Assembly (NCBI RefSeq): GCF_025457425.1
Contig: NZ_JAMXIA010000001.1
Span: 310,001-374,000, forward strand
DNA length: 64,000 bases
Reading direction: 5' to 3'
Origin: Chryseobacterium foetidum
Lineage (GTDB): Bacteria > Bacteroidota > Bacteroidia > Flavobacteriales > Weeksellaceae
Shown: positions 45,423 to 52,944 of the stretch, piece after piece
Numbering within the stretch: position 1 is the stretch's first letter
How the letters are laid out: each line of letters begins with the position of its first letter
Notes under the pieces: generated by a model
Seen by the model: the letters and a program-made list of their open reading frames with translations, nothing else
Databases searched by the model: none
Told to the model about the DNA's origin: nothing
Made by a program: the position numbers and the translations under genes

Positions 45423-46058
45423 TTATGCTTTAATCGCTTTCGAATTGAGATTGGTATCAGCAATTTTAGACAGCAAATCGTTGCAGTTTTTTTCTTCATT
45501 TAAAGTTAAAAGAAGATGCTTCAGACATTCCTTTTCTTTAAGAATTTTAGCATAAGCTGCCAGAGTTCCATAGGTTGCAATTTCGTAGTGCTCTACCTTT
45601 TGCGAAGCGGCTATAATACCTGCATCACGTACTGCTCCTGCTTTTGTTTCCTCCATGATTCCGGTTCCTTCGTCAAGAAGTCCCTGCATCGCATCACATT
45701 TTTTGGCTTCAGCTTTTTTATTTAAAGCTTTAAAACAAGCCTCAAGTCTTTTTACCTGCTCTTTTGTTTCTTCCAAATGTTGTCCGATTGCCTGTTTAAG
45801 CTTGGCATCAGTAGCATTTTTCTGCATTTTAGGAAGTGCTTTTGTCAAAGCTTTTTCAGCCCAATAGATATCTTTCAGAGAGTCTTCAAACAAATCATTA
45901 AGATTTTTGGCAGCATCATCCTTTGCCGGTGTCTTAGCAGATGCCTTCACAGCGTTTTTGGACGTTGATTTAGAAGTTACTTTTGGTGAAGATTTAGCAG
46001 AAGAAGCCGCTGTTTTTTTAGCCGGACTTTTTTTTGCGGTGGCTTTTTTGGTTTCCAT
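45423..46058 (-). CDS. DUF892 ferritin-like protein with histone-H1-like N-terminal tail
   Basis: From ATG 46058 the protein has 211 aa. Residues 2-55 are a Lys/Ala/Ser/Pro tail (ETKKATAKKSPAKKTAASSA and on, with TSKSTSKNAVKASAKTPAK) like histone H1 or Hc1 tails. The rest is a DUF892 (YciE/YciF-type) four-helix bundle: NLNDLFEDSLKDIYWAEKAL, HLEETKEQVKRLEACF and ASQKVEHYEIATYGTLAAYA with Glu and His typical of diiron sites. A role as stress protein that binds DNA through the tail is inference. A longer frame reaches 46208 (start MKCMSNKTAKLC, with an AAAAGGTGAAAT leader), so the start is not certain. Confidence 0.85.
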   Translation of the reverse strand: METKKATAKKSPAKKTAASSAKSSPKVTSKSTSKNAVKASAKTPAKDDAAKNLNDLFEDSLKDIYWAEKALTKALPKMQKNATDAKLKQAIGQHLEETKEQVKRLEACFKALNKKAEAKKCDAMQGLLDEGTGIMEETKAGAVRDAGIIAASQKVEHYEIATYGTLAAYAKILKEKECLKHLLLTLNEEKNCNDLLSKIADTNLNSKAIKA

Positions 46059-46396
46059 AAAATAATATTTGATTGGTTTTGTTACATCAGGAGTTACAAT
46101 TACCAGACCATCGGCAAAGGAAAAATCTGAATGTGGTATTTTATTTAAATTTTCCTCAGCAGATGATTGTAAGCATAGTTTCGCAGTTTTATTGGACATA
46201 CATTTCACCTTTTGATTACGTAATTTTCAATCTCAGACCATATTTTTTCAATCATTTTTTATCTTTTTTTAAATAAAAGTTCTGAATTTTCATATCTGGT
46301 TTTAATTGAAAGTCTTTAAAACTAATGTGGAAGCAAAATAGGCTTGAAATTTGAGATGACTGAATCACCAACATCAAATCTTAATATAACATTTCC
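46059..46396. other. 338-bp region between divergent DUF892 and CinA-like genes
   Basis: The left part may be coding if the longer DUF892 start is used. The right part is the leader of the CinA-like gene and holds CACCAACATCAAAT (46366-46379), a 14-mer that recurs exactly at 47822-47835. Otherwise AT-rich with no further signal I can support. Confidence 0.5.
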
Positions 46397-46894
46397 ATGG
46401 AAATTGAACGAAATTTATTGTATGAAGTAGCAAATTTGCTGAAGAATTCTAAAGAAACAGTTTCTGTTGCCGAAAGTGTAACATCCGGTTATCTGCAGTA
46501 TTCATTTTCACAGATGGCTGATGCTTCCAAATATTATCACGGTGGGATCACTGCCTACACTCTTGAAAAAAAGGTGAAATTTCTCAACATTAACAGTGAA
46601 GAGGCAGAAAAATGCGATTGTGTATCTGATAAAATCGCTGAAGAAATGGCCCGTAACATAGCAAAGTCTTTTGAAACCGACTGGGGAATTGCCGTGACAG
46701 GCTATTCTACGCCTGTGGAAGAATCTGATTTTAAAATCTATGCTTATTTCAGCTTCAGCCACAAAGATGAGATCGTCTTTACAAAAAAACTAGAACTTCA
46801 CCCGAGAACAAACCAACAGAATGCACAGATCTACTATTGTGAATTTATTCTGGGATGTTTCAAAACCAAACTGTCTGAACTTCAATCTGAATAA
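46397..46894 (+). CDS. CinA C-terminal family protein with altered active site
   Basis: This 165-aa protein has the PncC/CinA C-terminal fold (nicotinamide-nucleotide amidase in E. coli). The nucleophile motif reads AESVTSG (Ser27), compared with AESCTGG in the family. KYYHGGITAYTLEKKVKFLN and VSDKIAEEMARNIAKSF match well. The substrate loop TGIAGPxGG is replaced by TGYSTPVEE (residues 101-109). Catalytic activity may be lost or changed. It is in the stress region, not beside DNA uptake genes or an N-terminal CinA domain. Confidence 0.78.
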   Translation: MEIERNLLYEVANLLKNSKETVSVAESVTSGYLQYSFSQMADASKYYHGGITAYTLEKKVKFLNINSEEAEKCDCVSDKIAEEMARNIAKSFETDWGIAVTGYSTPVEESDFKIYAYFSFSHKDEIVFTKKLELHPRTNQQNAQIYYCEFILGCFKTKLSELQSE

Positions 46895-47064
46895 TTTTTA
46901 AGGAACAGACTTTGAATTGAGTTCGAAAATTCTTTTCTCCAAAACAAAGAAAATATCTTCTTCACAATCCTGTATCAAATGTATTTTCTTATGCCTATAG
47001 TCATAGTATTGATCGGCTTTATAAGGTTATTTTTACAGCCGATTTATTGCATGGTTAGGGAATT

Positions 47065-47084
47065 ATTTCTTCTTTCTAAGAAAT
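47065..47084 (+). promoter_or_regulatory. Inverted repeat upstream of the Crp/Fnr gene
   Basis: ATTTCTT (47065-47071) N6 AAGAAAT (47078-47084), 33 bp before the start codon. This could be an operator for the regulator itself. Confidence 0.35.
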
Positions 47085-47116
47085 TTTGCAATAGTTTTTT
47101 AAACTACTAATGATTT

Positions 47117-47713
47117 ATGATTATTGACGAAGAATTACTTTTTAAAAATGGAGCAGAAATTCAAAAATATAAAGCAGGTGAAACAATTTTTATAGAAGGT
47201 TCCGTACCGAAATATTATTATCAGATTCGCAGCGGACTTATTAAAATTAACGTTTACAAAGATGACGGAAGCGAGTTTATACACAGTTTGCCGTCTGATG
47301 GTCATTGCTTTGCCGAAACTTTTCTGTGGTACGATGTTCCCTACTGTGTGAATGCGGAAGTGATGAGCGACAGTGTGGTTTTGAGGGTTAGAAAAGAAAA
47401 TTTCATGGAGATTGTAAACTCAAATTCCGATTTGATGCACAAACTGATGTCTCACACTTCAGAACGCATGTTTTACCGCTATAAAATGCTTACCACTTTG
47501 TCTGTCAATAATCCGTCTCACAGAATTCTGAAGGTTTTGGAATTTTTGAAATCCCATCATCAAACCTTTGAACCGTTTGATTTTATCGTTCCTTTTTCAA
47601 GGCAGCAACTGGCGTCTTTAACCGGCTTGCGCGTGGAAACAGTCATCAGAACCGTTAAAAAACTCGAAAAGCAGAATCTGGTGAAAATATCCAACGGAAA
47701 AATCTGTTTTTGA
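47117..47713 (+). CDS. Crp/Fnr family transcriptional regulator
   Basis: This 198-aa regulator has a cyclic-nucleotide-binding-like beta-barrel (about 15-120, with KYKAGETIFIEGSVPKYYY) and a long dimer helix. Its HTH_Crp domain holds PFSRQQLASLTGLRVETVIR (about residues 157-177) followed by TVKKLEKQNLVKI. It lacks an Fnr-type N-terminal Cys cluster, so it probably does not sense oxygen through an Fe-S cluster. It is paralogous to the leftward regulator at 51625, and the two lie on either side of katE and the alcohol dehydrogenase. Confidence 0.88.
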   Translation: MIIDEELLFKNGAEIQKYKAGETIFIEGSVPKYYYQIRSGLIKINVYKDDGSEFIHSLPSDGHCFAETFLWYDVPYCVNAEVMSDSVVLRVRKENFMEIVNSNSDLMHKLMSHTSERMFYRYKMLTTLSVNNPSHRILKVLEFLKSHHQTFEPFDFIVPFSRQQLASLTGLRVETVIRTVKKLEKQNLVKISNGKICF

Positions 47714-47821
47714 TTCTGTAATTTGCTTCTTAGTACATATTATTTTGTTTACTTATATAATAAAAAATTAAGTATGATTACGGTCATAAGAAACGCCGAA
47801 TTATAAAGTTAAATTTGATAA

Positions 47822-47835
47822 CACCAACATCAAAT
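47822..47835 (+). repeat. 14-bp element CACCAACATCAAAT, second copy
   Basis: Exact match to 46366-46379 in the leader of the CinA-like gene. Here it lies 9 bp before ATG 47845. Confidence 0.5.
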
Positions 47836-47844
47836 TTAAATTTT

Positions 47845-48149
47845 ATGAAAACTTTTTTATGCAGTTGCCTCGCGACAGGGGCAGCATCTGTGAGCTTTTC
47901 CCAGGCTTGCAAAAATAATTATCTCAGGAGAAATCACAATATTATTTCATCTACAGGATTGACTTCCATCTTTCCACCGCATTCTGAACCGTCGATAAGT
48001 TTAACCTAAAAAACATCTCAAGTTCTGAAACTATTTCGCTGGAATTTCAGGCAGAAAAATTTCAACAGATATTGCATTACAGACAGAAATCTGCATGTAT
48101 TTACAATACATCAAACCTTATAATTCGACAAGTAAATAAAGGATTTTAA
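47845..48149 (+). pseudogene. Possible frameshifted small secreted protein
   Basis: From ATG 47845 a 54-aa peptide begins with a signal-peptide-like MKTFLCSCLATGAASVSFSQ and ends at 48009. A second frame from about 47988 to 48149 continues protein-like (KNISSSETISLEFQAEKFQQ, then ILHYRQKSACIYNTSNLI). One extra T in GTTT near 47999-48002 would join the two into one secreted protein of about 101 aa. I recognise no family. The rest of the 486-bp gap before katE is AT-rich leader. Confidence 0.35.
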
Positions 48150-48199
48150 ATTAATTACCCTTATTACTGATTTTTAAAACATTCACACAATTAAATAAT

Positions 48200-50365
48200 A
48201 TGGATACAAACAAAGAAAACAACGACAAGTTAGATCAGCTTGATCTTTACAAGACAGACAATTCCGGAGAGAAACTGACGACCAACCAAGGCCTTAAAAT
48301 TCGCAATAATCAGGATTCTCTTAAAGACGGTGAGCGTGGTGCTACACTTTTGGAAGATTTTATTCTCAGAGAGAAAATTACCCATTTTGACCATGAAAGA
48401 ATTCCGGAAAGAATCGTTCATGCAAGAGGTTCTGGTGCACACGGAGTTTTTAAGCTGAATAAAAATATGCAGCAGTTCACAAAAGCTAAATTATTCACAG
48501 ACCTTGAAAAGGAAACTCCTGTATTTGTAAGATTTTCTACCGTTGCAGGAAGCAGGGGTAGCACCGATCTTGCAAGAGATGTACGCGGCTTTGCGATCAA
48601 ATTTTATACTGACGAAGGAAACTACGATTTGGTAGGAAACAATATTCCTGTATTTTTTATTCAGGATGCGATGAAATTTCCGGATTTGGTACACGCCGTA
48701 AAACCAGAACCGGACAACGAAATTCCGCAGGCTGCCTCTGCACATGATACTTTCTGGGATTTCATTTCCCTGATGCCGGAAAGTATGCACATGATCATGT
48801 GGCTGATGAGTGACAGAGCTTTACCAAGAAGTTACAGAATGATGGAAGGTTTTGGGGTGCACTCATTCAGATTCATCAACAGTGAAGGCTCAGCATTTTT
48901 TGTGAAGTTTCACTTAAAACCAAAACTGGGTGTGCATTCAGTTGCATGGCCGGAAGCTCAGAAAATTTCGGGTGCAGATCCTGATTTCCACAGGAGAGAT
49001 CTTTGGGAAGCCATTGAAAACGGTGCTTTTCCGGAATGGGATCTAGGTGTACAGATTGTGCCTGAAGAAAATGAATTCGATTTCGATTTTGACCTTTTGG
49101 ATCCTACAAAAATTATACCTGAAGAAACCGTTCCGGTAGAAATTATGGGAACTTTAACCTTAAACAGAAATCCTGATAATTTCTTCGCAGAAACTGAGCA
49201 GATCGCTTTCCATCCAGGGCATTTAATTCCTGGTATAGATTTTACCAATGATCCTTTGTTGCAGGGACGTTTGTTTTCATATACAGACACACAGCTTTCA
49301 AGATTAGGTTCTCCAAATTTTCATGAGATTCCGATTAATAAATCTGTACCAACTGTTCACAACAACCAGCGTGACGGGCACATGAGACAGCAGATTGCCA
49401 AAGGAAAAGTAAGTTACGAACCCAATTCTATGGGCGGAGGTTGCCCTTATCAGGCTATGATGTCTGAAGGTGGTTTTGATACTTATGGTGAGAGAATCAG
49501 CGGTACCAAAATCAGAGCCAGAAGCGAATCTTTTGTTGAGCATTATTCTCAGGCAAAATTATTTTACAACAGCCAGTCTGCTCCGGAAAAAACGCATTTA
49601 CAAAAAGCATTGGTTTTCGAATTGTCTAAAGTAACGATTCCGGCAATCAGGGAAAGAATGGTTTCGCAGCTTAATTTTATCAATAAAGAATTGGCTCAAA
49701 TGGTGGCCGAAAAACTGGGAGTTGAGGTGAAAACTCTTGAACAGCCCAACGGAAGCATACCTGCGGACGCCGATGTAGAATCTCTGCAAAGCGAAGAACG
49801 TGAGACTTCATTGGATTCTTCAGATGCCCTGAGCATGAAAAATACGGTAAAGGATTCAATTGAATCGAGAATCATCGCTTTTGTGATTGCAGATGGTTGC
49901 AATGCGACACGTATTTCAGAATTAAAATCAGAACTTGAAGCAAAAGGCGCGGTAGTACAGTTTGTAGCGCCTGAAATGGCTACGGTAAAAGCTGACGATG
50001 GCACTGAACTCACGCCAAAACATTCAATATCAAGTACAATGAGTGTATGTTTTGATGCAGTTTACGTAGCTGCCGGAGCAGAATCCACGCAACAATGGCT
50101 TCAGCCTGATTATAAAAACAGCGTTATTGAATTTGTAAACGAAGCTTACCGTCATTGTAAGGCAATTTTCTTTGATAAGGAGACAGACGCGCTATTTAAA
50201 AAGACAGATGTCGCTGATTATCATTCTGAAGATCCAGCTGTTGTTCTGGAAAAAAACAATGATGCTGACAACAGTTTTATTACAGCAATAGCTTCTCACA
50301 GAGTCTGGGAATTTGAAAAACACAGAAACGGATTCACAGGTCACGACAACCAGCCAAAAAATTAA
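48200..50365 (+). CDS. katE: Large-subunit (HPII-type) catalase
   Basis: This 721-aa haem catalase of clade 2 decomposes hydrogen peroxide. The distal His is His74 in RIVHARGSGAHGVF. The Asn and following stretch read DLVGNNIPVFFIQDA, and the proximal Tyr is in RLFSYTDTQLSRLGS. A C-terminal flavodoxin/DJ-1-like domain (about 575-700, SRIIAFVIADGCNATRISEL) is typical of the large form. No signal peptide, so it is cytosolic. The alcohol dehydrogenase gene follows after 5 bp; the two are surely one message. Confidence 0.96.
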   Translation: MDTNKENNDKLDQLDLYKTDNSGEKLTTNQGLKIRNNQDSLKDGERGATLLEDFILREKITHFDHERIPERIVHARGSGAHGVFKLNKNMQQFTKAKLFTDLEKETPVFVRFSTVAGSRGSTDLARDVRGFAIKFYTDEGNYDLVGNNIPVFFIQDAMKFPDLVHAVKPEPDNEIPQAASAHDTFWDFISLMPESMHMIMWLMSDRALPRSYRMMEGFGVHSFRFINSEGSAFFVKFHLKPKLGVHSVAWPEAQKISGADPDFHRRDLWEAIENGAFPEWDLGVQIVPEENEFDFDFDLLDPTKIIPEETVPVEIMGTLTLNRNPDNFFAETEQIAFHPGHLIPGIDFTNDPLLQGRLFSYTDTQLSRLGSPNFHEIPINKSVPTVHNNQRDGHMRQQIAKGKVSYEPNSMGGGCPYQAMMSEGGFDTYGERISGTKIRARSESFVEHYSQAKLFYNSQSAPEKTHLQKALVFELSKVTIPAIRERMVSQLNFINKELAQMVAEKLGVEVKTLEQPNGSIPADADVESLQSEERETSLDSSDALSMKNTVKDSIESRIIAFVIADGCNATRISELKSELEAKGAVVQFVAPEMATVKADDGTELTPKHSISSTMSVCFDAVYVAAGAESTQQWLQPDYKNSVIEFVNEAYRHCKAIFFDKETDALFKKTDVADYHSEDPAVVLEKNNDADNSFITAIASHRVWEFEKHRNGFTGHDNQPKN

Positions 50366-50370
50366 TTATT

Positions 50371-51537
50371 ATGAAAGCAGCAGTTTTTCATTCTCCAGGT
50401 GTAATTACCTGTGACACTGTAGAAGACCCAACCATTCAGGATGAAAATGACATCATCCTGAAAGTAACTTCCACGGCGATTTGTGGCAGCGATCTGCACA
50501 TGTATTCCGGCGGAATCCCGCAAGCCAGACCCATGGTGATGGGACATGAATTTATGGGAGAGGTCGTGGAAAAAGGAAAAAACATTACCCATCTTCATCA
50601 GGGAGACAGGGTAGTGGTACCATTTCCCGTGGCCTGCGGTTGCTGTTATTTCTGTGAAAACGAACTTCCTGGAGGCTGCGAAAATTCCAATCCGGAAAAT
50701 TATGGACCCGAAGGTGGAATTATGACTGAAAAAGGAGGAGGAATGTTTGGCTACACAGATCTGTACGGAGGCTACACTGGCGGACAGGCTCAGTATGTGA
50801 GAGTTCCTTATGCCAATTTTGGCCCCAGAAAAGTACCGGATATTTTAACGGATGAGCAGGCATTATTCCTCACCGATATTTTCCCTACCGGATACACCGG
50901 AGTGATGTGGGGTGATTTGAAAGGTGGCGAATCGGTAGCAATATTCGGTGCAGGCCCTGTAGGATCAATGTCTGTAAAAAGTGCCATTTTGCATAATGCA
51001 GGAAAAATAATCGTAATCGATACTTTACAGTACAGATTGGATCAGATTAAAAAACTCACAGGCTGTGAAACGATTTTGTGGGAAGATGCAGAATCAACCG
51101 TAGAAAAAATAAGAGAAATGACTCATGGCAGAGGTGCAGATTTATGTATTGATGCGGTGGGATTTGAACCTGAAAGATCATTTTTAGACAGAGCAAAAGC
51201 TGTAGTTAATTTTGAAAAAGGTTCAATGAAAGTATTGGAAGCCTGTATGAGCGGCGTAAGAAGAGGAGGAACTGTTTCCGTTTTGGGAGTGTATGCTGTC
51301 AATTATGATAACTTTAGATTGGGCCAGATTTTCGATAAAGGAATTATCCTCCGAGCAGGTCAGGCGCCGGTTCACGCGATCATAGACAAGCTTCTGAAAT
51401 ATGTTGAGAGCGGACAGGTTCGTCTGGACGATATTATCACTCACCGTCTGTCTTTAAATGACGTGGCGAAAGGCTATCAGATTTTTGATAAGAAAGAAGA
51501 TGGTTGTGTAAAGGTGATCCTCGATCCATGGAGCTGA
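50371..51537 (+). CDS. Zinc-dependent alcohol dehydrogenase (formaldehyde-dehydrogenase-like)
   Basis: This 388-aa medium-chain dehydrogenase has the catalytic-zinc residues Cys in TAICGSDLHMYSGG and the His/Glu pair in MGHEFMGEV. The structural-zinc Cys set is in VACGCCYFCENELPGGCEN, and the NAD-binding loop is VAIFGAGPVGSMSV. The long form with a 110-140 insertion is like glutathione-independent formaldehyde dehydrogenase. Substrate is not proved. Being 5 bp after katE, it is co-expressed with catalase, as in other stress clusters. Confidence 0.93.
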   Translation: MKAAVFHSPGVITCDTVEDPTIQDENDIILKVTSTAICGSDLHMYSGGIPQARPMVMGHEFMGEVVEKGKNITHLHQGDRVVVPFPVACGCCYFCENELPGGCENSNPENYGPEGGIMTEKGGGMFGYTDLYGGYTGGQAQYVRVPYANFGPRKVPDILTDEQALFLTDIFPTGYTGVMWGDLKGGESVAIFGAGPVGSMSVKSAILHNAGKIIVIDTLQYRLDQIKKLTGCETILWEDAESTVEKIREMTHGRGADLCIDAVGFEPERSFLDRAKAVVNFEKGSMKVLEACMSGVRRGGTVSVLGVYAVNYDNFRLGQIFDKGIILRAGQAPVHAIIDKLLKYVESGQVRLDDIITHRLSLNDVAKGYQIFDKKEDGCVKVILDPWS

Positions 51538-51566
51538 AACAAACTGTTTTAGTGTTCATAATTAAT

Positions 51567-51606
51567 AAAAACAACAGCTTCGTAAATGAAGCTGTTGTTT
51601 TTATTT
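51567..51606. terminator. Bidirectional terminator after katE-ADH
   Basis: AAACAACAGCTTC (51569-51581) pairs with GAAGCTGTTGTTT (51588-51600) with T and A runs beside it, serving also the converging regulator gene. Confidence 0.9.
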
Positions 51607-51624
51607 TAATTTTCTGAGATTTAA

Positions 51625-52221
51625 TTAAACATAAATCTTCCGGTCAATAATTTTAAGGTAGTTTTCTTTCTCGAGTCTTTTTACTGTCCGGATTACAGTT
51701 TCTACGCGGAGTGCGGTCAGTGCAGCAATTTGCTGTCTTGTAAGCGGAATTTCATAGGAATATTTATCTTTATTGTCGCTGAAACTTTTATGGTATTCCA
51801 GTGTTCCTTTAATTCTTTTTTCGGGGCTCAGTGCTGAATTATTTTCCAACATAATGTATTTGTAGTACAGCCTTTCCGATAAAAATCTGCGGATATCAGC
51901 TGCTGCATCAGGATTTTCATCGAGAAGAAGATTAAATGCTTTCTTCGGCAGTTTCAGAACTGTGCATTTTTCGAAAGTGATTGCATTTACAGGATAAGTT
52001 TTGTCTATAAACAAAAGCAACTCGCACACGCTCAGTCCTTTATCTAAAATTGCGAGAATGAGCTCCTTACCTTCATCATTGTAATGATTTAGTTTTATTC
52101 TCCCTTCAGTGATCTGATAATAATTTTTTGGCGTATCGCCTTCATCAAAAATGGTTTCGCCACGTTTGTAGGTTTCTTCGGTAGCACCATATTTCAGTAA
52201 AATATCTTTGGGAATCAGCAT
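51625..52221 (-). CDS. Crp/Fnr family transcriptional regulator, second copy
   Basis: From ATG 52221 this 198-aa regulator has exactly the length of the regulator at 47117 and the same organisation: a cNMP-like barrel with TYKRGETIFDEGDTPKNYYQ, and a HTH_Crp domain with LTRQQIAALTALRVETVIRT, almost identical in the recognition helix. An Fnr-type Cys cluster is missing. The frame extends upstream to 52257, but that part is outside the common start. Because the recognition helices are so similar, both regulators may bind overlapping DNA sites. Confidence 0.88.
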   Translation of the reverse strand: MLIPKDILLKYGATEETYKRGETIFDEGDTPKNYYQITEGRIKLNHYNDEGKELILAILDKGLSVCELLLFIDKTYPVNAITFEKCTVLKLPKKAFNLLLDENPDAAADIRRFLSERLYYKYIMLENNSALSPEKRIKGTLEYHKSFSDNKDKYSYEIPLTRQQIAALTALRVETVIRTVKRLEKENYLKIIDRKIYV

Positions 52222-52370
52222 AATTATTAGTTTTTTAAAGTCAATAATATTTGTCAAAAATGCAGAAGTTTAGCAGGATAACTTTTTTAAATATACGTAC
52301 ATTTATAATTCAAACCTGCAAAAATTTAAGGTAAAAATTTTTCCGGATACAGACATTAAATTATCAATGA

Positions 52371-52401
52371 AAAAAACCAAAAACAAATGCGCTTTTGGTT
52401 T
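52371..52401 (-). terminator. Terminator of the response regulator gene
   Basis: AACCAAAA pairs with TTTTGGTT (arms near 52375-52382 and 52393-52400); T run on the minus strand. Confidence 0.75.
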
Positions 52402-52425
52402 ATAGGCTTAAAATTGATTTTAAAT

Positions 52426-52788
52426 CTATTTCTTCCGAATCAAATTTTCAATTTTTTCGATTACATCATCGATATCGAAAGGTTTGCTTACAAACACATC
52501 TGCATCACAACGTTCTGTAACCTCTGTATTTTTCGCATGAGCACTCATAATCATAACCGGAATTCCCGCGGTTGCAGAATCATTTTTGAGCTGATTACAG
52601 ACATCGGTGCCCAGACCGTCGGGCATCATCACATCCAGAATAAAAATATCCGGAACTTCAGACTCCTTTCTGCTGTTAAACGCTTCAATGGTAGAAAATG
52701 AGCGTACTTCATAATTTTCAAATGATAAGAGCAGTTGTAAAGCATCTCTGATGCCCGTCTCATCTTCAAGTATATAGATAGTTTTCAT
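52426..52788 (-). CDS. Single-domain response regulator
   Basis: This 120-aa protein is a receiver domain only. The acidic pocket is Glu8/Asp9 (ILEDE), the phosphorylation site Asp52 (FILDVMMPDGLG), the switch Ser82 (IMSAH) and Lys102 (VSKPFD). There is no output domain, so it must act through another protein, perhaps as in phosphorelays. It lies 156 bp downstream of the histidine kinase gene in the same direction and is probably its partner. Confidence 0.9.
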   Translation of the reverse strand: MKTIYILEDETGIRDALQLLLSFENYEVRSFSTIEAFNSRKESEVPDIFILDVMMPDGLGTDVCNQLKNDSATAGIPVMIMSAHAKNTEVTERCDADVFVSKPFDIDDVIEKIENLIRKK

Positions 52789-52944
52789 ATCCGTGGTTAA
52801 GCAAATCCGAAGCCAACCAAAATTTTTAAATCAAAATATTTTAAATTTAATTCTAAATTTCTTTTCTGATTAAAATTTGAATTATGAGAATTTATCATTG
52901 TCAGCTCATCGTTCCTGATTTTCATTCAGATAAAATAAGAGAAC

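Noticed and set aside
45423-46208. Longer start of the DUF892 gene at 46208
   Set aside because: Not excluded, but the extra 50 residues have no family support and the Lys/Ala tail begins naturally at ATG 46058.
51625-52221. Fnr-type oxygen sensor
   Set aside because: No N-terminal Cys cluster for an Fe-S cluster is present in this or the other Crp-like protein.
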